NCBI GenBank assembly: GCA_009602725.1
Contig: WELB01000080.1
Location: 363,410-403,787, forward strand
Length of the DNA: 40,378 bases
Reading direction: 5' to 3'
DNA from: Spirogloea muscicola
Taxonomy: Eukaryota > Streptophyta > Zygnematophyceae > Spirogloeales > Spirogloeaceae
The notes under the pieces are model-generated. The model did not search any database. It was not told where the DNA came from and saw only the letters and a list, made by a program, of their open reading frames with translations. Positions 24,220 through 34,476 of this stretch are shown in pieces (positions within the stretch are counted from its first letter, which is position 1; every line of letters begins with the position of its first letter). Position numbers and translations under genes: made by a program.

Positions 24220-27200
24220 ATGTCACTCCTCGCGCGCGGCCTGCGAGCCGCCGCCATGGCCGCCAACCTCCGCCCGCCGCCGCCGCCGCCGCCGGCCATG
24301 CGCCCGCTCGACGCGANCGCCGCGGGTCCCGGCGCCGCCATTGCTGGCGAGGTTGAGGCCGTGGAGGAGGACGCGGAGGCCCCGCTCCTGGCGGCGCTCC
24401 GGGCGGCGGCGCGAGCGCCGACGGCGCCCTTCCACTTCCCCGGCCACAAGCAGGGTGCGCCACCGCCACTGCCGCCACTGCCGCTGCGCCACCTCTCGAG
24501 CAGAGTCTGGCCACGTTGGAGCTAGAAGCGGAGTGGGAGACTGGAGACCTCCACAGTTACAGTGACGATGATGGAGAGTACCTCCGAGCCCGAGATTGAT
24601 GGACTGACGCGCCGCTCAAGACCCTGGATGCAGCTGCCTCCCACTGACTCAGTCTTCAGTGGCTAGCTAGACGTACCATCAAAGAGTGACGTCGTGCATT
24701 ATCACGATTCGACAAGTAGCTTGTCCTTCTATTGTGACAAATGGTGACAAGTCTCGGCTTGCCATCTCGATGCACACACTACACAAGTGATCTATGCTCA
24801 ATCAACAGGGCAGCTGACTGTTGAGTCGCACTACCACTGCCTCCATCACTCAATACACACTCCATTGACTTAAGTTTCCCACTGACTGCAGGCCAGGGTG
24901 CCCCGCGCAGGCTGGCGGCTGCGCTGTGTCTGGGCGCTCTTGCGCACGACCTGCCCGAGCTCCCGGGCCTGGGCGCTCTGGCCGGCGGCGCCGGGCCGGT
25001 CGCGGACGCCCAGGCCCTGGCCGCGCGCTGCTTCGGCGCCGACGCGACCTGGTTCCTCGTCAACGGCTCCACCTGCGGCATCCAGGCGCGTGCGCGGCAG
25101 CACTGGCCAAGCCTCTCCACACTCCCAGTCCCTGCAGTTGCTCACAGCCTCTTCTCCCCACTTCTAGCTCCAACACGTAATTTTGTTGACTCAAAGAGAC
25201 CCCGGGATAGCGGCATATAAGTCTTAGTCGTGACTGGGTTCAGGGTTTTAGGATTTCAGGTTCTAGGGTTGAGGGGGTTTGGGTTTAGGTTTGAGGACTG
25301 ATCTGTGCTATGGCATCTACTCAGGCGGCGGTGCTGGCGACGTGCAACCCTGGCGACACTCTGGTCCTTCCCCGCAATGCCCACCAGTCGGCGTTCTCAG
25401 CCATGGTCCTGAGCGGGGCAAAGCCGCGCTACGTCTCGCCAGACTATGACGAGGCCTGGGGCATCGCGCACGGTGTTGCTCCCGCTGCCGTGGCGGAGGC
25501 CCTCGAGCGCGCTCGTCTGAAGGGCGAGGCCATTGGAGCGGTCCTTGTCGTATCACCCACGTACTTTGGCGTCTGCAGGTGTCAGGTGTCGTTCAGCAAA
25601 CAACCTTCCCCCCTCCCTCTAGACATGCCTCAGTTGGGATCACCAGCTAATACATTAGTCCTGAAGCCTGGAAGTAATCAATGTTATCCTGATCAGAGTA
25701 TTGTCACAAACCTCGGAGGTTAAGCTTACGCCTCACACTGTTATAGGGCTAGCACTGGCTGCCGCCGTTGATCTGACCGTAGACTCTGGTTGTCATCAGT
25801 GACGTGGGGGCGATTGCTGAGGTGTGCCACGCCCATGACGTCCCACTTGTGGTTGACGAGGCGCATGGTGCGCACTTCCTCTTCCACTGTGAGCTCCCGT
25901 CACCAGCGCTCGAGCAGCAGGCCGATGTCGTGGTGCAGTCCACACACAAGGTGGACGCCCCTCTCACTCCCACATGGTGGCACAGGCCTGATGCGCCAAC
26001 TGCTCTCACCTCCTTGTCCTAGTGCCCATAGTTTCTTATTAGAGACCACATTGTAAGCCTTAAAAGTGAAACCGACTTAAAAAGTCACAATTCTCTTAGT
26101 CATGTAGAGCTGGCTTGCACATCAGCTGCAGTGTATCAGGGCTTGTAATTCTCGCTGCAAATCCTAATAATCTGATGTTGTTGTTGCAGCAACTGTTACT
26201 TTGCATGCATGCTCGGCATCTAGGTTGTCAAATCTGCTCTGCCACATCAGTCTGATTTGTGTTCATAACTCGTTGACTCTATTACTGGCTGCCTTGCAGG
26301 TCCTGTCGTCGCTGACGCAGTCGGCAATGCTGCACGCAAGAGGCAGCCGGGTGGACCGTGCACGCCTGTCACGGAGCCTGGCGCTGCTGCAATCGTCCAG
26401 CCCATCTTTCATTCTCCTTGCCTCCCTAGATGCGGCACGAGCTCAGATGGCTGGCTTGGACGGTCTGAACTGTGAGGCAGACTAAGACTTGGCTCAGTAT
26501 ATGCAGCAATGACAAGCCATTGAGAAGCCCTAGTGCGACATGCAAAGAGCACGTTCGATCCTTATATGCCTTTGTTAATTTTATCAACGTACTGTTGCTG
26601 TCTTCAGAATGCGTGTCGTTGTGAATTGACAGCGTCAGCTACCTGATGTGGTGTGTGGCTGGATCCTAATGATGGTACGCTGGAGCGCTGTGAGCAGTGC
26701 GTGACAGCCCTTTGCTGTCTGCGGCCATCAAGTTGGCACGGTGGACGCGCCGGTCACTTGCTGAGTTGCCCGGCATTGTGGTTCTCGATGAAGATACAGT
26801 TGGGCACGCAATTGTAGGTCAGCTTGCTGGGTCCTCCATGACATGCTACGGATTTAGCTTTTAGCGCACATGTTTTCTTTCCTGGATCACACTGTCGTTC
26901 TTCGGCCACAAGCCAGATGTATATACTGCCTCTATCATGGCAGCAAAATCACCTGGAGTTGTTGTGTTTCTGTATGCAGGCTTGGACGTGCTGCGAATAA
27001 CAGTCAGCACGGTAGGCTTGGGCCTCAGCGGGGTTGCCGTTGACGAGATCTTGTGTTCGACCTACAATGTCATCGCGGAGCTTCCCTCCCTTCACTGCAT
27101 ATCGTTCGCTTTCAGCTCCGGTGTGTGAGCAGCACTGCACCTTGGACCTGGCAGTTGCTCGTGTTCCAGGTCATGGGCTCCGTTGTGCAGAAGTGGCAAC

Positions 27201-28213
27201 CCACTGTGCCCACATGGTCTTCATGTTCTGAGTCTCTGCTGCCTCCTTGCCGGCTGCTGGCATGTAGCCAGAGCTACTGATGTGGATGATGAGTAGACTT
27301 GGCCGCAGCTCTCGCTACAATCTAGGGAAATACGTCACCTTGATGTTTACACAGCCAAAGACACGTGTGTCAAACATCGGATGCAGGCACGACTGCAGCG
27401 CATGCAAGGCAGCTCGTGGATGCATTCGCAGCCCTCTCAAAGCAGCATGGCATGTCCGTCCAGGATGGTCGGGCCAGTCACTTTCCACGTCCTACCAGCG
27501 CAGATGCCGCTTGCACTTATGGCCCAAAGCTGAGCCCTAGAGTAGCCTTCTTCTCGCCGTTCCAGGGCGTGCCTGTGCAGCTGTCAATTGGCCAGATAAG
27601 CGCAGGTAAAGACGCCATGTTGGCAGCAGTCAATTTGCTGCCAGGTTGATCACCCCTGCTTGCCCTATGAGAAGCTCTTCATGGGTCATAATAGTTCCAG
27701 TGAGCTTCCGTGGACCTTACATTGCAGAGATCAGTGCGTACAAATCAGTTGATGTTTCACTATCAGTTGGACTCAAGTGCTTTACTGAAAAGATGGAATA
27801 ATGTCTTGTGCCCTAATAACAACGCCAGTCCAACCTTAGTTTCCTGCAATGTTTGCAGAGCTCATGTGCCCCTACCCACCCGGCATTCCCGTCATCCTAC
27901 CAGGGGAGGTCATCACAGCCGAAGCAGGTGAGCATCGTAGCATCCTCAGCTTCAAAGGATGTTGTCAGAACATTCTGTGCCGCAAGCAAACCGGACATGC
28001 TAAAGATCCAACCCAAGACGTCCGATGACATAAGGTGGTTGCAGCATGCACTTAGTCACGCTAATCAACAGGGTTTCTGGCAGTTAACCCCGCCTGAAAC
28101 TGCCCTGTGTCACAGTGGCGTATCTTCAGGAGGTCATGAAAGCGGGGGGTTGGGTCAGCGGACCTAGAGACGCTACACTCGAAGTTATTGACATTATTGA
28201 TTACCACATTTAG
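24220..28213 (+). CDS. Orn/Lys/Arg decarboxylase, fold-type I PLP enzyme, 10 exons
   Basis: PLP-dependent basic amino acid decarboxylase leading toward polyamines or cadaverine; the substrate cannot be told. Exons: 24220-24454, 24892-25085, 25325-25578, 25800-25950, 26300-26462, 26698-26817, 26980-27120, 27387-27605, 27859-27927, 28116-28213, joining to 547 aa. Motifs: FHFPGHKQG at the end of exon 1, VNGSTCGIQ (phosphate region), VVSPTYFGVCSD, VDEAHGAHF with the PLP-ring Asp near 247, QSTHK with the Schiff-base Lys278 as last codon of exon 4, and CPYPPGIPVILPGE near the C terminus. Length fits the short bacterial/plant class. The Ala/Arg/Pro-rich leader may be a plastid transit peptide; ATGs at 24127 and 24256 are alternative starts. 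An undetermined base at 24317 lies in exon 1. Intron 2 seems to have a GC donor, and the exon 5/6 junction is the least certain. Confidence 0.92.
24266..24298. repeat. CCG trinucleotide tract in decarboxylase exon 1
   Basis: A run of CCG/CGC units gives a poly-Pro stretch in the N-terminal leader of the decarboxylase. The undetermined base at 24317 lies just after it. Confidence 0.7.
25236..25296 (+). repeat. Degenerate telomere-like G/T tract in a decarboxylase intron
   Basis: Within the intron 25086-25324 are repeated degenerate units: GGGTTCAGGGTTTTAGGATT, then CTAGGGTTGAGGGGGTTTGG and GTTTAGGTTTGAGG. They resemble the plant/algal telomere unit TTTAGGG in imperfect form. The tract ends about 28 bp before the exon 3 acceptor and could also serve as an intronic G-rich splicing signal. 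Confidence 0.55.
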
Positions 28214-28657
28214 GCGGGAGCCAGTCCTTAGCTGGCAGCCTTCTGCTTGGTTCCATTTGTGCTAGCTTTAGCGCTTCCCCTGGCCCCTTCGAGCTTTGTT
28301 CATTCTTTTTGGGCTGGCCTTTCCCGGCCCCTGCCATATATGATCGAGCACTTCTCTCTTCAAGAGCTCTGCCATTGTGGCTTGGAAATACTATCTCAGA
28401 TTTAAGAACGATCAAGCTAACCTCTCTGTACAAACTCACTGTATCAATACAACTGCTGGCTTGTTGGCTGTGATGTTTAGCAACAGCCACCTCCAAAAGA
28501 ATGTCCCAGATGCCATTCCATCTGCACTTCTGCTTTGGAGGCTTTCTGGTTGTCACCTGTAGACTCGGACATAGCAAGTGGCTGCTAGCCAGCCAGCCAA
28601 AGTAGAATCTCCTGCAAAATGAGCATCCCTCTGATTGCCGGAGCCATGAACGATTTC
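28214..28657. other. Intergenic space between two convergent genes
   Basis: The 3' ends of the decarboxylase (plus) and the bL25 gene (minus) face each other. The main content is a hairpin-family copy at 28297-28362 with an extended left flank (GCTTTAGCGCTTCCCCTGGC). The rest shows nothing recognisable. Confidence 0.5.
28297..28362 (+). repeat. Hairpin repeat family copy between convergent genes
   Basis: Forward copy: TTTGTTCATTCTTTTTGGGC, TGGCCTTTCCCGGCCCC, then a diverged right part ending GATCGAGCACTTCTC. Its left flank carries the family tail (TTTAGCGCTTCCCCTGGCCC), as also near 7830-7850 and 32836-32857. Confidence 0.8.
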
Positions 28658-29649
28658 CTACAAGGCAGCTGCATCGACAGCCAGTGAAACACTCCCTGAA
28701 ACTTTGCAGACTGGGAGTGTGGGGTCGCGCACCAGGAGCTTCAGCTGGTTGCTGACAATGAGATCCTTAAGGAGAATCTTGTCCCCAACTTCCAGGGAGC
28801 TCAAGTCCACCTCGATGTGGGGGGGAATACAAGTTGCCGGGCACAAGTACCGCACGGTCCGACGGATGGTGTTGAGGTAACCGCCTGCGAGCAACTTCAC
28901 AGAGAGTGTCAAGAGAAGATTCTCAAGATCTGCAGCTGCTGTGCAGGGCGAGCTGTGAGGTTGAGGTCCTTGAGACCAGACGTGCTTGTCCAGTGAGCTC
29001 AAGCTGGTAAAAGCTTGTAACTGCGACAAAAAGAGCGACGGTTGTGAATCAAGTGCAAGCGCGAGCTGAGTGCACACTGCAGGTTCAGACCTTTCCGAAT
29101 GCCGGGGCACGCATCCTCGCCCATGAAGAGCAGCGGCACATCCACCTTGAGCCGCGTGTCAGGCGGTGCACGGATGAAAGTCACATTGAGGAGCGCGTCC
29201 GTGCCGCCATGCTGATGCAGCTGCAGGCCTCCATTAACACAAGCTCGGGCGGCTCAAGAGTTTTACAAGAGTTATTCACAGCCGACAATATGGACGGCAA
29301 GTGAAGTGAGCACGCAATGGCCTTGTGTCCACGACCAGCAACCAAGCTGACAATGGGGAGTGCAACGGCGGCCCAGAGAGAAGGTCTTCACCAGCCTGGG
29401 CAGGACACGCTGCCGGTGGAGGGGCTCGCCGCTGGCGCGCCGGACCTCCAGCTGGAAGGTGCGGGAGAGAAAGAAGCTGCGGCCGTGCTTCTGCACCAGG
29501 CGCGCCAAAGCCTTGCCATCCACGGAGATGAGCTCCTTGTTGCCGCCGTGCTGCTCAACCGCGCAGGCAGAAAGTGGGTCCACAAGAGCAGCCAAACTCG
29601 AGTGAGCGCGCACATACGCAGGAAGCAGTGGCGGCAGCACATAGCACAT
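28658..29649 (-). CDS. bL25-family ribosomal protein, probably mitochondrial, 3 exons seen
   Basis: Large-subunit protein of the bL25/CTC family, which binds 5S rRNA in bacteria. Exons: 29649-29392, 29220-29091, 28884-28658, giving 204 aa. Exon 1 has KELISVDGKALARLVQKHG, GRSFFLSRTFQLEV and the VLPRL strand; exon 2 has ALLNVTFIRA, DVPLLFMGEDACPGIRKG; exon 3 has IPPHIEVDLSSLEVGDKIL followed by KDL, the C-terminal beta-domain signature. Chloroplast 50S subunits are reported to lack L25, so mitochondria are the likely site. The usual N-terminal strand (LRR.G.VPAV.Y) is not found in this frame, so a further 5' exon may exist, or the start at 29649 yields a shortened protein. The gene diverges from the next gene with 255 bp between starts. 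Confidence 0.85.
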
Positions 29650-29904
29650 CGCCTCGACCGAGGACTCAAAGCTTTCATCAGCGCTCTGGTAAGCTTAGTA
29701 AGGATTACGCTTCCTAATATATAATGACTGTCAAATGTATAGTTCCATGCCACCATCTTGATGATCACTCTGAAATAGAGACTCTGAGAGGAAAGTCACA
29801 GCCTGACAGCAACAACGTGGGCGTCGCGGCGCAAACACATGGTGGGGCTCCGGCTCGCGGGCTTCAGGGCCAGGGTTTAGCGCGCCCAGGGTGGGGGGGG
29901 GNCC
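29650..29904. promoter_or_regulatory. Short divergent promoter between bL25 and the chalcone-isomerase-like gene
   Basis: Only 255 bp separate the chosen start codons, so this is likely a shared promoter unless bL25 has an extra upstream exon. An undetermined base at 29902 lies next to a G run just before the ATG at 29905. No confident core promoter motif was identified. Confidence 0.45.
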
Positions 29905-31640
29905 ATGGCCGCGCTCGCAACCTCGGCGGCGGCAGCCGCGCGCGCCGCCCCCGGCCGCGCCGCCCGTCCGCCGACCGCGGCGGCTCCGTCGCTGCAATCC
30001 GCGGCGGCCTCCCCGGGGCTCGCTCCCCGAGCTCCGAGCCTGCGATGGGCGCTTGCGCGGCGTCCTGGAGCTGCCCGTGCTGCCGGTTAGACCTCCTTGT
30101 GGCCTCGGGCCCCCGTTACGCTTGCAGTGTCCGCAACCCGATCAATTGGCTGCTTCGAAACGTCGTCGTTGCGACTGCATTGTGCCATATGCGTCCGCCA
30201 TCACTTGAGAAGGCAATGCAGTCATTAAGCATGTCATCTGGCAGTCAATGCTGGCCGCCAATGCCACCTCTAGTAAGCTCTGGCTTCCCAAGCGCCCTAA
30301 GCTTCTGTCCTGGACACGCCTATTCGCAATGTGCACACATCTGCTCGCATTCTCGAGATTGCGAATGGTCGTAGATAGCACAGTGCCCACGTTGGAAGCA
30401 TGGCGGCCTGGTTGAAGCCCTGGCATCTAAGCTGAGCTGTGTGAATTACGTCCCAGAGTTTGCCAAGACTGATACCACGTACTCTTCGTGCCCCTGTGAC
30501 CAGCTGCAGACACAGACACGGCCGTGCAGGAGCCTGCCACCAACATTGCATTCCCGTCCTCTCTGGCTATCCCCGGCGACAATGTCCTGGAGCTCCTTGG
30601 CACAGGTTGACAAGCATAGTCTGCGTACGAATCTTCAACACGTTACAATGTTCCTATCTTCGAGGCAACAGCCGTAGAGTTGACGACACTGCTGCCCATC
30701 TTGTAGCTTGGATCTGCATGATGTGCTATACTCGGGGTGCCATGTCCTGCACTGTCCAGGTGTTCGCGAGAAGAAGATCGCGGTGCTGGCAGTCAAGGTC
30801 TATGCAGTCGGCTTCTATGCAAACAAAACCTTCGCGGGCTTTGAGGCTACGTGGAAGGGCAGGTCCGCGGCTGCTCTGGAGGAGGATGAGGGCTTCTACA
30901 GCGCTCTCATTCGAGGTACTGTTGAAGGCAGCCACTGCATAGGTGGCTGTGCAGCTTCGCCCTGCCCTTATCATACACCGTACATTGGCTCCCAAATCAC
31001 GATGCATACTGAGTTACAAACAATCAGGCAGCTGATTGGGCTTTGTTCGCATGCATGCAGCCCCTGTGGAGAAGACCCTTGTGCTGGTGCTCGCACGCAA
31101 TGTAGGAGGCGATCAATTCGTCGAGGCTTTGAACGAGGAACTGAGGCCCAGGCTGAAGGCCGCCAACGAAGGTGACACGGCAGAGTCGGCACTCATAGCA
31201 TTTGGCGAGACAATCAAGGGCCAGTCTTTGAAGAAGAACAGCGCCATCATCGTCTCTTGGTTGATGCCAGCAACTTTGCAGGTAGATCACGTCCAGCGGC
31301 ACCAATAACAGTGCCTCTCTCTCTTGCCAGCCATAAGCTCTGCCATCTCTGCTGCACCTAGACATCTTGGACGCCGGTTTGGGCAGCATAGGCCAGTGTC
31401 CTTTTTGACACTGGCACGGAGTTTCTGAGACTGCCAACTCTGCACAATTGCTGAGAGCCCCCTTCATTGCAGATTGCGTACTTGGCGGATGCCACCGACT
31501 TGAAAATCCCAGAGAAGCCGTTGGCCTGTATATCATCCCAGCCACTTGCACAGGCCCTCTTTGATGTATACTTGGGCAAGGAGGCAGTCAGCCCTTCTCT
31601 CAAGACCAGCATTGCCCAGGGTGCATCTAAGATTCTGTAG
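29905..31640 (+). CDS. Chalcone-isomerase-fold protein (fatty-acid-binding type), plastid-targeted, 5 exons
   Basis: Exons 29905-30085, 30510-30605, 30760-30915, 31061-31281 and 31473-31640 join to 273 aa ending in TAG. Exon 1 is an Ala/Arg/Pro/Ser-rich leader starting MAALATSAAAAARAAPGRAA, typical of plastid transit peptides. The mature part has FPSSLAIPGDNVLELLGTGV, then KIAVLAVKVYAVGFY (conserved core strand of chalcone-isomerase-like proteins), RPRLKAANEGDTAESAL, and a C-terminal helix with IPEKPLAC and a SQPLAQALFDVYLG segment. Algae generally lack true flavonoid chalcone isomerase, so the FAP class, which binds fatty acids in plastids, is the sensible call; a catalytic flavonoid role is not supported here. 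The exon 1/2 junction rests on phase (G + AC) and leader continuity. Confidence 0.9.
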
Positions 31641-32689
31641 GTCACCACTTGCGGCACTGGATGTACTGTGTACACCAATTTGCTAGAATCTTTGTTGATT
31701 TACTTTTTGTCTTGCTGAAATTTGATACTGACTTTGCCGCACAATCAAGTGAAGATCTGACTTGCGCTGCACCAAGCATGTTCATGTGCCATCATGACAA
31801 GACCCAATGGATGGGTCTTGCGATTCATGTGGACAGCCCCTAGTTGGCTTCACACAACACGAATAGCACAATGAGACTTATTTTTTTGAAGTCGCCTGCT
31901 GAGTGCCACTGACGATTGGAATTTGAGGTTCCAAATCCGGAACTTTTGTGATTGTATTGTTGTTGCACAAACAAATAGCACAATGACAAGCTGCACTTCA
32001 TTCTGCGATTCTTTAGCTACCTTATTGTACAGCTTTACCCTGAGACCTGGTCCACGCCTCTGGGCTGACCTTTCACAGACACCGACCTCCTGAAAAGTGC
32101 CTTTTTCCCTTTCTACGATATCTCAACTCCAATGAAAGACGATTCAGTTTCGGTTGAACAAGATGGAAGCAGGGGACTACCTGCACACGGAGTCAATCGC
32201 ACTGTTCGGTTATCCGATTGTTCTATGGCGGAGAGAGACTACATAGCTGACGCCCTCGACTTCTGAGAATAATCAGCGAGAGGGTGCATGGTGCTCATGA
32301 AATAAAAGGTTGGCCAATTTTTGCGATGCACTGTTCAGGCACAATCAGTGCAAGAAGTGGGTCTACATAAAGCGAGGCCCTATCTTAAGGTGGCTAAGGT
32401 AGAAATATCAGCACACTGCTGGTCTGCAAGCTCTGAGTGGCGCACCTTATGACTTGCAGGTTGCATCATTCTTTCTGTCAGAAGCTGTGCTATGCAACCT
32501 TGGAGTCGAAATGGTATTGCCTGGTCTTGGGGGGCCGTTGCCCTCGCCTGGACCATGCCCTGGAAGAGTGCTAAAGTCTGGCCCCTCACAGATACCGCTG
32601 CTCCGTAAGGAGCTCCGACGTGTAGAGGCAGTCACTTGAAACAGCTCGTCCAGCTCGACTGTGACCGACTAGCCCAAAAGAACGAAGGT

Positions 32690-32860
32690 GGCTCCTCCAT
32701 TTCCAAAGCGTGCGAGGGCTGTGAAAAGCTAGCCCGAAAAGACATGACAAGGTCCCAAGGGGCCGAAAAGCGCAGCCCGGAAGGACGACGCTTCCAGAGG
32801 CCAGCCTAGACAGAAGATGAACAAAGGTCGAAGGAGCCAGGGAAAGCGCTAAAGCACACA
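32690..32860 (-). repeat. Diverged hairpin-family cluster with extended tail
   Basis: Contains GTGAAAAGCTAGCCCGAAAA, then GACATGACAAGGTCCCAAGG and GGCCGAAAAGCGC, and a second unit with AGATGAACAAAGGTCGAAGG and GGGAAAGCGCTAAAGCAC. The first resembles 7525-7560, the second resembles tails near 7800-7850 and 28255-28300. It is two degenerate units in the same orientation. Confidence 0.65.
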
Positions 32861-33240
32861 GGGAATCAGGCCCAGAACGACGGTGCGAGAAAGTCGAGGT
32901 ATTACGGGGAGGAAATGCTGGGGAGTGCGGTGAACAAGCTCAACTGCTGATCAAGTTCCTTCATCGTGAGCAGTCCGGTGACTGCGCATGCAGCTATGGA
33001 TGAAGTTGCTGCTGTGATCAGCGTGACACAAACTAGCATTGTCACAGCCTATTCACTGCAGCCACCGCCGCCGCCATCAGAGGCACGCCAGCAGGGCCCG
33101 CAATGCTAGACCCGAGGCTCGTGGCGGCGGGGTGGTGGCAGAGCTGCCCATGACTTCGACGTCGGCCACCTGCAGCTCTGCTGCCGCGAGCGCATGTCGC
33201 TGCGCGCTCTCAAAGCTGCCATCGCCGGCGCCGCACGAGG

Positions 33241-33299
33241 CCCTCCGCCGCCGCCGCCGCCACCGTCGCCGCCGCCGCCGCCGTCGCCGCCGCCGCCGA
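33241..33299. repeat. CCG microsatellite upstream of uS10
   Basis: About 60 bp of (CCG)n with occasional CCA/TCG variants, just upstream of the uS10 coding exon. It could fall in the first exon, the first intron or the 5' UTR. Confidence 0.85.
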
Positions 33300-33351
33300 A
33301 GGGCTGCGGCTGACAGCCTGATGCGCCGCTGTCGGTGGCCCCTGTGTGCAG

Positions 33352-33858
33352 GCCCAGTGCGGCAGCCTCGCCTGGTCGTCAAGTCTCGGCTCCCAGGGCG
33401 CCACGGTTGCTTTTGGCAGCCGCAGCTGCTGCCGGGGCCGCCGCGGGGTCAGGTCTTTGGCACCGACTGCCATGGCGGCAGCTGCTGCCGTGGTCGAAGC
33501 AGAGGCCCCGGAGGCGGCGGCGGCGGCGGCGGCGGCATCGCTGCCGGTGCCCAAGCAGCGCATCCGCATCAAGCTGCGGTCGTACTGGGCGCCGCTGGTG
33601 GAGCGCGCGGGGAACCAGATCCTGGAGGCGGCGCGCGGTGCGGGGTCCGACACCATGGGCCCCGTGCCGCTGCCCACGCGGCGGCGCATCTACTGCGTCC
33701 TGCGCTCGCCGCACGTCGACAAGGACTCGCGCGAGCACTTTGAGCTGCGCACCCACCGCCGCCTCATCGACCTCTACAACCCCAACGCCGCAACCATCGA
33801 CGCACTCATGCAGCTTGACCTGCCCGCCGGCGTCGACGTCGAGGTCAAGCTCTCCTAG
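33352..33858 (+). CDS. RPS10: Plastid small-subunit ribosomal protein uS10, main exon (5' end incomplete)
   Basis: Nucleus-encoded chloroplast 30S protein uS10, which has roles in the small subunit and, in bacteria, in antitermination. The frame from 33352 gives 168 residues before the TAG at 33856-33858. The core [56 protein letters not shown] and the end [11 protein letters not shown] match the plastid form closely. The segment before it ([15 protein letters not shown], then [11 protein letters not shown]) looks like the later part of a transit peptide followed by an Ala/Glu linker. A 3' splice site (TGTGTGCAG) immediately precedes 33352 and no in-frame ATG lies between the upstream stop and it, so a first exon is expected upstream. 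The internal ATG at 33472 would give 128 aa without a convincing transit peptide. Confidence 0.9.
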   Translation, partial: AQCGSLAWSSSLGSQGATVAFGSRSCCRGRRGVRSLAPTAMAAAAAVVEAEAPEAAAAAAAASLPVPKQRIRIKLRSYWAPLVERAGNQILEAARGAGSDTMGPVPLPTRRRIYCVLRSPHVDKDSREHFELRTHRRLIDLYNPNAATIDALMQLDLPAGVDVEVKLS

Positions 33859-34476
33859 CCGCCGGCAGCCGCAGCTGACCACCACCTGTTGGCGGTCAAC
33901 CACTGCCGGCCAGTGGTGCATGCTAAAGGTTTGTGTGTCATGGGCAATGTAGCCTTAGTTCTCATGTGCGGCACTAGTTGAAAGGATAGACCAGATGCCC
34001 AGGCCGTGAGTACCTGGCCTCATAGCTGCCCACCGTTGATTACAGGCTTGCCTTAGCCACCTAGCACTTGGTCGACATGCGCAGCTTGACATTGATGCAA
34101 ACTTGCGCATGACATGGATGAGGGCTGCAAGAAACTGGCAATGGAAAAGTGACCAGACATGGCTCCTCATGTAATACTACAGGAGCCACTTTACAATATG
34201 CGTAATGCATTCTCCAGCAGATCTGCTCTGCAGCGTATGCTAACCTGAATAGCTATGCAACTACAAAAAATGAACTAGGGCCAAGAAAGCACCCTAGGGA
34301 AGTAATGAATGGTGCAACGGCGAGAGCTGGAGCAGCAGCTGCTGCCCAGCTTCTTCAGCCCAAGTAGACGTCATGTGGAATGAATATAAAGTGGAGACCT
34401 AAGAAAGTATACGGCAGTGCTGCCATAGATGAAGCAAGAAGCAAAGTTGCAGGTCCAGCTTGGACGGCACACGGAT
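33859..34476. other. Intergenic space between convergent uS10 and USP genes
   Basis: About 620 bp between facing 3' ends, presumably both 3' UTRs. No repeat-family copy or gene-like frame was seen. Confidence 0.5.

Larger units (their letters stand above)
31641..33351. other. Intergenic region and probable 5' part of the uS10 gene
   Basis: The 3' UTR of the chalcone-isomerase-like gene should begin here. Repeat-derived sequence lies at about 32690-32860. The GC-rich stretch from about 33060 probably holds the unresolved first exon and promoter of uS10; ATGs at 33150 and 33193 begin Ala/Ser-rich frames, but neither could be joined to the known exon with a canonical in-phase splice. Other short open frames (for example 32380-32589 minus) show no domain. 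Confidence 0.4.

Noticed and set aside
29790-29850. Minus-strand peptide MCLRRDAHVVAV as a missing N-terminal exon of bL25
   Set aside because: The resemblance to LRR.G.VPAV is weak and there is no GT donor in a compatible phase.
32380-32639. Short open frames on both strands between the chalcone-isomerase-like gene and uS10
   Set aside because: No family resemblance and no splice context; compatible with chance.
33039-33345. Long Arg/Pro-rich open frames just upstream of uS10, and leader-like starts at 33150 and 33193
   Set aside because: They pass through a CCG microsatellite, and none connects to the uS10 exon by a canonical phase-0 splice; kept only as possible first-exon candidates.
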